From assembly GCF_001956215.1 (NCBI RefSeq), contig NZ_MRTQ01000004.1, positions 62,001-126,000 on the forward strand: a DNA stretch of 64,000 nucleotides, read 5' to 3'. Under the pieces are notes generated by a model, which was not told the DNA's origin, did not search any database, and worked only from the letters and a program-made list of their open reading frames with translations. Below, piece after piece: positions 48,921 through 57,001 of the stretch (position 1 is its first letter; each line of letters begins with the position of its first letter). This DNA is from Paenibacillus sp. FSL R5-0490 (GTDB lineage Bacteria > Bacillota > Bacilli > Bacillales > Cytobacillaceae). A program made the translations under genes and the position numbers.

Positions 48921-49526
48921 ATGAAGAAGCTGCTGTTAACCGGTTTTGAACCTTTTCTTGATTTTCCGATCAATCCTACAGAAAAGATCGTGAATGCATT
49001 GGATGGCAAGACGATTGGAGACTATCAAATCATGGGGCATCTGCTGCCGGTGGATTTTAATCTCGCGCCACAGAAAATAGTAGAGGAAGTGGCAGGAAAA
49101 AAGCCGGATGCAGTGATTTCTCTCGGGCTGGCTGCCGGGCGGACCGCCATCACTCCTGAGAGAATCGCGATCAATTGCCAGGACGGCGAGCCGGATAATA
49201 GCGGAATCGCACCTGAAGACAAACTGATAGAGGAAAATGGCCCCGATGGTTATTTTTCCACCCTGCCGATCCGGCGGATGGTTAATAGACTTAAGGAAGC
49301 AGGATATCCTGCAGCCATCTCAAACACAGCGGGGACATATCTATGCAACAACGTTATGTATTCCGTGCTTCACCTGCTGAAATTGACAAACACTGAATTA
49401 CCGGCGGGTTTTGTACACATTCCGGCATCCCATGCACTGGCGGCTGCCAGCAAAAAAAGCATGGCAAGCTGGTCAGATGCCGATCTGCTGGAGGCAATTA
49501 CGCTGATCATAACAGAATTGGACTAA
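48921..49526 (+). CDS. pcp: Pyroglutamyl-peptidase I
   Basis: Cysteine peptidase (family C15) that removes N-terminal pyroglutamate from peptides. The triad is Glu80 (RTAITPERIAIN), Cys142 (SNTAGTYLCNNVMY) and His166 (GFVHIPASH). MKKLLLTGFEPFLDFPINPT is the typical start. The 201-aa length is normal and there is no signal peptide, so it is cytosolic. The ribosome site TAGGGGGAGAAG is strong. It stands alone between spoIIQ and the symporter operon. Confidence 0.95.
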   Translation: MKKLLLTGFEPFLDFPINPTEKIVNALDGKTIGDYQIMGHLLPVDFNLAPQKIVEEVAGKKPDAVISLGLAAGRTAITPERIAINCQDGEPDNSGIAPEDKLIEENGPDGYFSTLPIRRMVNRLKEAGYPAAISNTAGTYLCNNVMYSVLHLLKLTNTELPAGFVHIPASHALAAASKKSMASWSDADLLEAITLIITELD

Positions 49527-49678
49527 GGGGCCGGAATGGCTCTTTTTTTCTTGGCATTTTTCATTATTACTATAGTGTTTTCCTCTAATACCCAAAAGCC
49601 TTTGCCAACTATTTTTGCTGAAAAAACCTTATATATCAAAGTCCTTCAAAAATATTTATATTTTTTCCCAGCATGTAC

Positions 49679-49707
49679 TTGACCTGAAAATGATTTTTGT
49701 ACATAAT
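49679..49707 (+). promoter_or_regulatory. Sigma-A promoter of the symporter operon
   Basis: TTGACC, 17-bp spacer, CATAAT; start near 49714. Confidence 0.65.
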
Positions 49708-49788
49708 GAAGTATGAATTTTCTTAAAATTAAATGAAATCAGAAAATGTATCAAGCGCCATCTTGAAGTGTAAACAGAAAGCGGAAAA

Positions 49789-49803
49789 ATGACAACGCTT
49801 TCT
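49789..49803 (+). promoter_or_regulatory. Candidate CcpA binding site (cre)
   Basis: ATGACAACGCTTTCT matches WTGAAARCGYTTTCW at 14 of 15 positions. It lies about 75 bases past the predicted start, a position typical of CcpA road-block repression, and just before the first gene of the operon. Confidence 0.7.
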
Positions 49804-49820
49804 AAAAGGGGGAAACCGAA

Positions 49821-50003
49821 TTGCTTCCGTTACTGGCTATGATGATCATTACAGGTACCTGCCTTTTTCTTGCTTTAAGGAAGAAAAGGCCAATCTTCCT
49901 GGCAGTCCCATTTCTATCAATCTTTGCTTACTTCCTCGTTCAAATCATTCTTGTTCCCGCACCTTTCATGGATACAGTCAAATTTATTTTCAGTTTAAGG
50001 TAA
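49821..50003 (+). CDS. Small membrane protein at the head of the symporter operon
   Basis: A 60-aa protein with two membrane helices (about 2-18 and 24-47) separated by LRKKRP. The start is TTG 49821 after AAAAGGGGGAAACC. I do not recognise the family. It lies between the cre-containing leader and the DUF4212/symporter genes, so it is probably co-expressed with them. It may be an accessory peptide of the transporter; that is inference. Confidence 0.5.
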   Translation: MLPLLAMMIITGTCLFLALRKKRPIFLAVPFLSIFAYFLVQIILVPAPFMDTVKFIFSLR

Positions 50004-50140
50004 TGGTTTTGTCCGGGTCCGGATAATGGATCCGGTAAAATAGCAGCGATTCGGCTGCATACATCACGATTAAGGAGTGACTTTGGACCAAATTCATCAG
50101 TATTTGAATGCAATTTATTATTTTTATCGGGGGTGGAGTT

Positions 50141-50443
50141 TTGAAGAAAATCGATAAAAAGGTAGCGGACAGTTATTTCCGCGAAAAGACTCGGAATATG
50201 ATCATTTATTTTGCTATTGGCTTCCTTGCTTCTTTTGGCGTGGTCTTCTTTGCAGAACCATTAAGCGGCATTACCATTAACGGATTCCCATTCCATTACT
50301 TTATGGGCGCACAGGGAGCTGTACTGACGTTTATCATTCTGCTGTTTGTTAATGCAAAAATGGGAGATGCGATCGACCGGAAATATGGAATTGATGAAAA
50401 CAAAAATGAACAAATCAGTTCAGGGAAAGTTCTTGATCATTAA
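50141..50443 (+). CDS. Sodium:substrate symporter small subunit (DUF4212)
   Basis: A 100-aa protein with two membrane helices. YFREKTRNMIIYFAIGFLASFG, FAEPLSGITINGFPFHYFMGAQGA and FVNAKMGDAIDRKYGIDE are the pattern of DUF4212, the small partner encoded beside a subgroup of sodium:solute symporters. It likely forms a two-subunit transporter with the next gene. The start is TTG 50141 after GGGGGTGGAG; the frame extends upstream to 50108 without a ribosome site. The symporter gene follows after about 90 bases. Confidence 0.85.
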   Translation: MKKIDKKVADSYFREKTRNMIIYFAIGFLASFGVVFFAEPLSGITINGFPFHYFMGAQGAVLTFIILLFVNAKMGDAIDRKYGIDENKNEQISSGKVLDH

Positions 50444-50536
50444 TTAACGAAAAATAAGCGGCTGTTCGAACTTCCGCAATACAGAGAGATAAAAGGGGCG
50501 TCATAAAAAAATCGATCGAAAAAAAGGGGGATGTTC

Positions 50537-52207
50537 TTGGATACACAGTTTTTGGTCTCATTATCTATCATTTTAGCTACATTTGCTTTGTATATTGGCA
50601 TAGCCATTTACAATAAGGCAAAAGAAACTTCTGAGTTCTATGTTGCCGGCCGCGGAGTGCCGCCGATTTTCAATGGAATGGCAATCGGTGCTGACTGGAT
50701 GAGTGCCGCTTCCTTTATCGGGATGGCAGGAACGATCATGCTTCTGGGCTATGACGGTCTTGCCTATATTATGGGCTGGACGGGCGGGTATCTGCTCTTA
50801 ACCTTCCTGCTGGCACCCCAGCTGCGGAAATACGGCCGCTACACGGTTCCTGAATTCATCGGTGACCGCTTTGAAAGCCATACTGCCCGTGTGATTGCAG
50901 CCCTTTGTACAATTATCATCAGCTTCACCTATTCGATTGGCCAGCTTTCCGGTTCGGGAGTGGTAATTGGCCGCCTGTTTGAAATTGATGCAAAGCTTGG
51001 AACCATGATCGGTGTCGTTCTGATTGCCTTTTATGCTGCATTCGGAGGCATGAAGGGGATTACTTGGACGCAGGTTGCTCAGTATGTCATTTTAATTATC
51101 GCTTACTTAATTCCGGTCATTTTCATGGCACTGCAATTAACAGGGAACCCTATGCCATGGATTTCCTACGGTGAACTTGTCGGTAAAATGGGTGAGCTGG
51201 ACCGCGAACTGGGAATCTCTGAATATTTTGCGCCATTTACCAATGGAACGAAATGGCAGTTCCTTGCCCTTATGTTTACACTCATGGCTGGTACAGCAGG
51301 ACTTCCGCACGTAATTGTCCGTTTCTATACGGTATCAACGATGAAGGCAGCCCGCTGGTCGGGAGCATGGGCATTGCTGTTCATCGGCTTGCTTTATCTG
51401 TCTGCACCTGCATACGCAGCATTCTCCCGTTTCATTTTAATGACACAGGTTGCCGGAAGTAAAATTACGGAGCTGCCAGCCTGGACGAAAACCTGGGTGG
51501 ATACAGGCAAGCTTCAGGTAGCGGATGGCAATGGCGATGGAGTCCTGCAATGGAAGGAACTCATTATCTCAAATGATATCGTGGTTATGGCGACACCGGA
51601 AATTGCCAATCTTGGGATGTTTGTCATCGGTCTGGTGGCAGCAGGGGCAATGGCTGCTGCGTTATCAACGGCCGGAGGATTGATGATTGCAATTTCTTCC
51701 GCATTTGCTCACGATATTTTTTACCGGGTGCTAAAACCGAATTCAACTGAAAAAACTCGTCTCTCCGTTGCCCGCTGGTCCATTGTCATCGCCACTCTTT
51801 TGGCAGGTGTGATCGCACTTAACCCGCCAGGAGCCATTACGCAAATTGTTGCCTGGGCTTTCGCGCTCGCGACAGGGACATTCTTCCCGGCGCTCGTTCT
51901 GGGTGTCTGGTGGAAGCGTTCAAATTCACAGGGGGTTATTGCCGGTCTGCTGGTCGGATTAGGTGTAACCTTGGCGTACATCTTTGCAGCTAAATATGGC
52001 GGATTTACAATCCTCGGAATCATTGATACAGGTGCCGGCGTGTTTGGTGCCACAGCGGCATTTGCAGCTAATATCATTGTTTCTCTAATGACAGCCGCTC
52101 CTTCGCAAAAAATTCAGGAGGAAGTTATGGATCTTCGCTATCCGGAACAAATGGTCTATAAAGATGGTGAAGTATGGATGAACGATGATGAATCAAAATC
52201 TGTATAA
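50537..52207 (+). CDS. Sodium:solute symporter large subunit (acetate/organic-acid type, VC_2705-like)
   Basis: A 556-aa SSS-family transporter with about 13 helices. Family landmarks are YVAGRGVPPIFNGMAIGADWMSAASFIGMAG (parts YVAGRGVPP and GADWMSAASFIGMAG), GTAGLPHVIVRFYTV, and AAALSTAGGLMIAISSAFAHD. It resembles ActP-type carriers of acetate or other small acids; the substrate is not certain. Residues 330-341 (DGNGDGVLQWKE) form a canonical EF-hand calcium loop within a loop between helices. The TTG at 50537 is 6 bases after GGGGG; ATG 50531 abuts the site. The end overlaps the DUF294 gene. Confidence 0.88.
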   Translation: MDTQFLVSLSIILATFALYIGIAIYNKAKETSEFYVAGRGVPPIFNGMAIGADWMSAASFIGMAGTIMLLGYDGLAYIMGWTGGYLLLTFLLAPQLRKYGRYTVPEFIGDRFESHTARVIAALCTIIISFTYSIGQLSGSGVVIGRLFEIDAKLGTMIGVVLIAFYAAFGGMKGITWTQVAQYVILIIAYLIPVIFMALQLTGNPMPWISYGELVGKMGELDRELGISEYFAPFTNGTKWQFLALMFTLMAGTAGLPHVIVRFYTVSTMKAARWSGAWALLFIGLLYLSAPAYAAFSRFILMTQVAGSKITELPAWTKTWVDTGKLQVADGNGDGVLQWKELIISNDIVVMATPEIANLGMFVIGLVAAGAMAAALSTAGGLMIAISSAFAHDIFYRVLKPNSTEKTRLSVARWSIVIATLLAGVIALNPPGAITQIVAWAFALATGTFFPALVLGVWWKRSNSQGVIAGLLVGLGVTLAYIFAAKYGGFTILGIIDTGAGVFGATAAFAANIIVSLMTAAPSQKIQEEVMDLRYPEQMVYKDGEVWMNDDESKSV

Positions 52208-54095
52208 CCTGTACAATTTGGAGGCTGTGCGGTTTCACCCCTTTTTCCATGGGGTGGAATCTGACACGGCCCTTTCACTTCTAGCCATGTGTGAAGTACG
52301 CTGCTACAAAAAGAATGATATGATCCTGAAAAAAAATAAACCGCGTGAAGGCCTTCTGCTCCTTTTAGAAGGTCTTTCAGAGGTATTAGTGAAAAATGAC
52401 CACAGCGGGCGGGAGGAAGTGCTCGAAGTAGTCCAAACAGGAGAGCTGATTGGATTTTCCAGCCTCGCTGATTTCCTGGGTGTTTCCAAACAAACTTCTG
52501 CAGAGCTGGTTGAAGTCAAAGCCTCCAGTGAGGTAAGGGCACTGTTCATTCCGTTTGAAGTGGTGAGAAAAAGATGGGATGATCCTGCAGTTCATGATTA
52601 CCTGCTGACTCAGGTAGCCCTCAGATTGAAGGATGTATACACATCCCTTGCAGAACAGGTCAAGCTTGCGACAGATTATGGGGAAAACGATGCATTCATG
52701 ATCAGGGTTCAGGATGTCATGAGCAGTGAGGCAGCCTCAGTCAGCACCGCTGCAACCATTCAGGAAGCTGCCCGGCTCATGCTTAAAAGAAAGATTAGCT
52801 CGATCCTTGTTACAGAAAAGGACAGCTTAAAAGGCATTATTACGGAAAGAGACATTGTGGAAGGGGTGGCAGCTGAAGGGGCAGATATTACTGCTCCAGC
52901 AAGCACCATTATGACAGCGGGTCCAGTCACGGTATCAAGGTCCGCTTATTATTATGACGCCCTTTCACTGATTCTTTTTAAGGGAATCAAACACCTGCCG
53001 GTAATGGAAGGTTCAAAGGTCGCTGGGATTGTGACATTATCAGATTTGCTGAGAAAGAAAAATGAGAATGTGATAAAGACGGTTCAAAAAATCGAAAAAG
53101 CCGATCGGGACAGTCTTCCGCAAGTGAAAACCGGCATCTATGAGATAATTGATTCTTTAATAAGAGACCGTGTTCCTATATTAAAAACGCTTGAGATCAT
53201 TACAAAGCTGTACGATCGCATGAGCGGCAGAATTATAGACCTATCTATTTCTGAACTGAGGGAAAAAGGCTTGCAGCAGCCATGCGAATTTTCTTTCTAT
53301 CATATGGGCTCGAGCGGCCGTGGAGAGCAGTTCATGCTCACAGATCAGGATCATTTCCTGGTTTATGAAAGCCAATCGGAGAAAGCTGACGATTTTTTTG
53401 AAGAGCTTGGGAAAAGGATCACTTCTAACATGGAGAGTGCAGGTTACGCACGGTGCAAAGGTCTCATGATGAGCAGTGAGGAGAAATGGCGGGGGTCGCT
53501 TGCGGTATGGGAGGAGCGGCTGCGAACCTGGATGCTTCAATCCACTAATGACAATTTATTGTTAGCGCAAAACTTTTTCTCCTATCGGTTCATTGCGGGG
53601 AGTGAAGGGCTGCATGCAAAATTTGAAGCAATGGCTCAGGAGCAAATGAAAAGATCCAGAATTTTTTTATACCGTCTGGCACAGCTTGAAAGGGAACATA
53701 CCATTCCCACGCTGGATCGGCCGCTCCGGTCCTTATTTAAGCTGCAGCGCAAAAGCATGGATATGAAAAAAGAAGTTTTATTTCCCTATCATCATAGCCT
53801 GCAGATACTCTCCCTAATGCATGGGAAACTATCAGGCACACCGCTTGAAAAAATAGATTTTCTGCAGGAAATGCAGGTATTCTCAAAGGAGTTTGCACAC
53901 GATTTGAGAGGATCTGTAAGCACTATACTTACGTTGTATGTCACCCAGCGCTGGCAGCAGGAACAAAACGGTGCCGCCCCATCTTCCGTTGTCTCATTTT
54001 CCAGAATGTCTACCCGAGAAAAAGAAGAATTGATTCTAAGCTTAAAGACATTTAAGGAGCTGCAGAGCCAGGCAATGGCAAGATTCTCATTATAG
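52185..54095 (+). CDS. cNMP-binding, CBS and DUF294 nucleotidyltransferase-like regulator
   Basis: A 636-aa cytosolic multidomain protein. A cyclic-nucleotide-binding fold (about 15-130; EGLLLLLEGLSEVLV, GELIGFSSLADFLG) is followed by a CBS pair (about 175-295; ISSILVTEKDSLKGIITERDIVEG and KHLPVMEGSKVAGIVTLSDLL, quoted in family terms) and then a DUF294 nucleotidyltransferase-like domain with SSGRGEQFMLTDQDHFLVY, which fits the GSxGRxE...DxD pattern of GlnD-type enzymes. A second helical DUF294 C-terminal domain follows. It overlaps the symporter gene by 23 bases, so it probably senses nucleotides and controls that transporter or signals its activity. The enzymatic product is unknown. Confidence 0.88.
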   Translation: MMNQNLYNLYNLEAVRFHPFFHGVESDTALSLLAMCEVRCYKKNDMILKKNKPREGLLLLLEGLSEVLVKNDHSGREEVLEVVQTGELIGFSSLADFLGVSKQTSAELVEVKASSEVRALFIPFEVVRKRWDDPAVHDYLLTQVALRLKDVYTSLAEQVKLATDYGENDAFMIRVQDVMSSEAASVSTAATIQEAARLMLKRKISSILVTEKDSLKGIITERDIVEGVAAEGADITAPASTIMTAGPVTVSRSAYYYDALSLILFKGIKHLPVMEGSKVAGIVTLSDLLRKKNENVIKTVQKIEKADRDSLPQVKTGIYEIIDSLIRDRVPILKTLEIITKLYDRMSGRIIDLSISELREKGLQQPCEFSFYHMGSSGRGEQFMLTDQDHFLVYESQSEKADDFFEELGKRITSNMESAGYARCKGLMMSSEEKWRGSLAVWEERLRTWMLQSTNDNLLLAQNFFSYRFIAGSEGLHAKFEAMAQEQMKRSRIFLYRLAQLEREHTIPTLDRPLRSLFKLQRKSMDMKKEVLFPYHHSLQILSLMHGKLSGTPLEKIDFLQEMQVFSKEFAHDLRGSVSTILTLYVTQRWQQEQNGAAPSSVVSFSRMSTREKEELILSLKTFKELQSQAMARFSL

Positions 54096-54113
54096 CTTTA
54101 AAAGGAGGCTGGT

Positions 54114-54779
54114 ATGTTTTTTCTCAGAAAAAATGTGTCATGTTCGTTAAAATATGAGAGTATTCCATTATCCACTCCCCTTGAAGATCTGAATTTTATA
54201 GTCTTCGATACGGAAACCACTGGATTTCAAGTTTCTGCGGCAGACCGAATCATTGAAATAGGCGCCGTCCCGGTAAAAGGATTTCAAGTGCAGGAAAAGG
54301 ACCTTTTTCAGACATATGTTAACCCAAAACGACAAATTTCTCGGGAAATAAAAGAACTCACCTCTATTACCGATGAGCTGGTAAAAGATGCCCCGCAGGC
54401 CTGGGAAGCTATTCAGAGCTTTTTTGAGTATGTCGAATCAAGGGAGGCGGTATGCCTGATTGGGCATTATGTTAGCTTCGATGCCTTGGCTATTAAAAGT
54501 GAATGTAAACGCGAAAAGCTTTCGTTAAAAAGTTTCCTGACCATTGATACGCTGGATCTGATTGGTTTTATCGCTCCGTCCTGCGATATGCGCGACCTTG
54601 AGAGGTATGCCATGGCATTCGGCACCCGCATTTATGACCGGCATCGTGCCGCTGGGGATGCTTTGACGACCGCTTATCTATTTGTTGAGCTGCTTTATCA
54701 ATTTCAGCAGAGGGGCCATAAAACCTGGGGAGAGTTGATTAAAGCAACTGACAGTCAAATGAGATCACTGCATTATTAA
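54114..54779 (+). CDS. DnaQ-like 3'-5' exonuclease
   Basis: A 221-aa DEDDh-type exonuclease. Exo I is VFDTETTGF with the catalytic Asp and Glu, Exo II is LIGHYVSFDALAI with Asp, and Exo III is DRHRAAGDAL with the His and Asp. Polymerase III epsilon and related RNases share this fold. It follows the DUF294 gene after 18 bases with AAAAGGAGG before the ATG, so it belongs to the symporter operon. Why an exonuclease is paired with a transporter and a DUF294 protein is unclear; degradation of a signalling nucleotide is one possibility. Confidence 0.88.
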   Translation: MFFLRKNVSCSLKYESIPLSTPLEDLNFIVFDTETTGFQVSAADRIIEIGAVPVKGFQVQEKDLFQTYVNPKRQISREIKELTSITDELVKDAPQAWEAIQSFFEYVESREAVCLIGHYVSFDALAIKSECKREKLSLKSFLTIDTLDLIGFIAPSCDMRDLERYAMAFGTRIYDRHRAAGDALTTAYLFVELLYQFQQRGHKTWGELIKATDSQMRSLHY

Positions 54780-54787
54780 GCGTCAGG

Positions 54788-54829
54788 CATACGTGGTTGG
54801 AATGTTGATGAGCGGGTGGGTGATGTGGT
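54788..54829. repeat. G/T-rich repeat, copy 3 (diverged)
   Basis: ACGTGGTTGGAATGTTGATGAG then GGGTGGGTGATGTGG resembles the copies at 16038 and 30361, again just after the last gene of a unit, but is more diverged. Confidence 0.4.
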
Positions 54830-54836
54830 TAACGAG

Positions 54837-54866
54837 GAAAAGCCGGCTGAATCCGGCTTTCCATCC
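54837..54866. terminator. Bidirectional terminator between the exonuclease and LysM genes
   Basis: AAAAGCCGGCT / ATCCGGCTTT-type stem with A-rich left and T/C right flank. Confidence 0.75.
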
Positions 54867-54868
54867 CA

Positions 54869-55501
54869 TTATTGAATATTGATCAGAGCATCGTCCTTGT
54901 AAACCACAAGGATTTCACTTCCTGACATTTTTTGATAAGACGTTGCTGTCCCATACGGTACCTTTAGTGTGAAATAATCATCCCCGTTTTTAAATTCCAC
55001 TGTAAAATTGTCAGCAGCACCTGTGATGACTGCCTTTGTTTTGGTAATATCACCTTGAATGGTCAATTTCTGATTGATGAGGACCATATCTCTTTTTAAC
55101 TTGTTCAATGTTTTCAGTTCATTGACACTCATACGGTAGCGCTTTGCGATTCCCCAAAGTGTATCGCCCGGCACCACGGTGTAAACGGCTGTCTTAATGG
55201 AATCTTCTATATGTCGTTCAATCCGAACCTCCAATTTTTGGCCGGGCTGGATCGTGTCAGCCTTAAGGTTGTTAACCGCTTTTAATTCTTTAACAGTCAT
55301 ATCATGTACTCTTGAGATTTTGTATAAGGTATCTCCTTGCTTCACTTTATAGAATCCTGTTAATGCATGAGTTTCTTTTGCTGAAGCGCTGAAACCGGCT
55401 GATGCGATTACTGCCGCAAAAACGGTGCTGGCTGCCGTCATACCTCTTGCTTTCATCTTCTTTCTTTTATTATTTTGAATTCTTTCCTTGCGTGTTTGCA
55501 T
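54869..55501 (-). CDS. Secreted LysM-domain protein
   Basis: A 210-aa protein with a long basic N terminus (KERIQNNKRKKMKARG), a hydrophobic segment (about 21-43) ending in FSASAKE, and two LysM modules (about 50-95 and 106-150; VKQGDTLYKISRVH and VVPGDTLWGIAKRY). The C-terminal 60 residues (VEFKNGDDYFTLKVPYG) show no hydrolase motif. It probably binds cell wall or spore cortex peptidoglycan. It is transcribed toward the symporter operon and shares a terminator with it. AGGATAGGATGA precedes the ATG on the minus strand. Confidence 0.85.
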   Translation of the reverse strand: MQTRKERIQNNKRKKMKARGMTAASTVFAAVIASAGFSASAKETHALTGFYKVKQGDTLYKISRVHDMTVKELKAVNNLKADTIQPGQKLEVRIERHIEDSIKTAVYTVVPGDTLWGIAKRYRMSVNELKTLNKLKRDMVLINQKLTIQGDITKTKAVITGAADNFTVEFKNGDDYFTLKVPYGTATSYQKMSGSEILVVYKDDALINIQ

Positions 55502-56190
55502 TCTATAGTCATCCTATCCTTTGGAATATTGTGGTGTCATAACCAGTTAAATGAATTGTTTCCCCCAAAAATAGTACGGTGTAAATATGCGCTTCACAAT
55601 AGGGAGGAGTTCCTGGCTCTTTTCCCTTGTTTCCAAAAATCCATATAGTTCAATGCGCCCTATAATTGCTAGATATATGCAATTATCTGATGTAAATGAA
55701 ATAGTTTGCGACATCGAAATGAATTAACAGGGAATGAAGAATTTTGTCGAATATGCGGGGAAAGTCCTGAATCTTATCCATGGAACAATTGAAATTAGGA
55801 AAGTTGTCACTGGTCTTTAGACTGCTTATTTTTCAAATACCCTAAAGGATTTTTTGAAAACATTTCTTTTTTTGACTTCCAGATGTCCTATTTTCAAAAA
55901 ATTTAAACAAAACCTTGTCCTTATTGCATTTTTCGTGCATATTCCCTCAACCAAGCTAATAAACTGTTACAAACCTTACAAAGAGAATGTATGAGGTGAG
56001 GGATCGTTTTACTAAACTAATGAATATGTTGAGGACATGTTTAATTATCGCAAACTGAAAGCAAGCATTTCAGGCGCATGTATGATTAACTTCAATTAAT
56101 CAGCAATCCATGCGGAATACAGTTAAAATCCAGACAGAAAGCGAGTCTCATTTCACACTTCTCACATCCAAATTGGGGAGGGCGAGTGGT
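55502..56190. other. Non-coding stretch upstream of spoIIID
   Basis: About 690 bp. I see no gene of its own. A single half-copy of the repeat motif (AATTTTGTCGAATA) lies at 55741-55754. The spoIIID promoter must be in its right end, but no clear sigma-E pair could be fixed by eye. Confidence 0.5.
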
Positions 56191-56463
56191 GTGCACGATT
56201 ACATCAAAGAGAGAACTATCAAGATTGGAAAGTATATCGTGGAGACGAAAAAAACGGTTCGCGTAATCGCGAAGGAGTTTGGCGTATCCAAAAGTACAGT
56301 CCATAAAGACTTGACGGAAAGACTGCCTGAAATCAATCCTGAACTGGCAAACGAAGTAAAGGAAATCCTGGATTATCATAAATCGATCCGCCATTTGCGC
56401 GGCGGTGAAGCCACTAAAATGAAGTATAAAAAAGAAGAAATGGAAGAAGAGCCAGTTAAATGA
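56191..56463 (+). CDS. spoIIID: Sporulation transcription factor SpoIIID
   Basis: Mother-cell DNA-binding protein that activates or represses many sigma-E genes and helps switch on sigma-K. The 90-aa protein starts HDYIKERTIKIGKYIVETK and contains the helix-turn-helix TVRVIAKEFGVSKSTVHKDL (residues about 23-42), nearly identical to the B. subtilis protein. The start is GTG 56191, about 6 bases after GGGGAGGGCG; the upstream frame extension to 56110 does not match the family. The stop codon is the first unit of a TGAAA microsatellite. mbl follows as in B. subtilis. Confidence 0.97.
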   Translation: MHDYIKERTIKIGKYIVETKKTVRVIAKEFGVSKSTVHKDLTERLPEINPELANEVKEILDYHKSIRHLRGGEATKMKYKKEEMEEEPVK

Positions 56464-56494
56464 AATGAAATGAAATGAAATGAAATGAAATGAA
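56461..56494. repeat. TGAAA microsatellite at the spoIIID stop codon
   Basis: Six tandem TGAAA units (56461-56490) plus TGAA. The first TGA is the stop of spoIIID. Confidence 0.95.
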
Positions 56495-56574
56495 TGGCGC
56501 CGATAAGGGCGTCAAAGGCTAAAGACTGCCATTTAAAAAGTGTCACGGCTAATTTTCAAAGCTGTACATGAACC

Positions 56575-56680
56575 TCAATTGCGGCTCCGGGGGTTAAAAG
56601 CTCATAAGCTGTTTCCATAGCCTGAAACCTTGGCTTTGCTCTATGGATTTAAGCCCCTTTTCAAGTCGCCTGCATCCTTT
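56575..56680. repeat. Degraded copy of the GCGGCTCC/CATAAGC palindromic repeat
   Basis: AATTGCGGCTCC, GGGGGT and GCTCATAAGCTGTTTCC recall the middle of the 36408-36571 element (TTGCGGCTCC and GTCATAAGCCGTTTCC). The outer arms are not recognisable. The 538-bp gap between spoIIID and mbl holds this, the microsatellite and the leader hairpin below. Confidence 0.5.
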
Positions 56681-56812
56681 TCCCCATTTCGACAAAAACC
56701 CGCAAAAAGTCTCACAAATTCTGTCAAAATGTTACTGCTTTCACAAGGAATGTGATAAAATATAAAATTAGGATAGAACTTGGTTCGTAAAGACTAGGAC
56801 TCCTAAAGAGAC

Positions 56813-56862
56813 GCCAGGCAAAATCATTTCTTTTATTAAAGAACTGATTTTTTTGCGTGGCC
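56813..56862 (+). promoter_or_regulatory. Leader hairpin upstream of mbl
   Basis: GCCAGGCAAAATCA and TTCTTT pair with AAAGAA and TGATTTTTTTGCGTGGC. The inner part ends in seven T residues, so it may be a terminator or attenuator about 140 bases before mbl. Confidence 0.45.
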
Positions 56863-57001
56863 TTAACTGCTGTTGCGAATAATGATTTGATCATCTAACT
56901 GAAAAATTAATAAGCGAAGTTCGCTTTAAGAATGCCTAAATAGAGAGAGCCTTCAAAGGTGCGGACAGAAGCTGGCCATGTTGCAAGGAGGAAAAAAAGA
57001 A

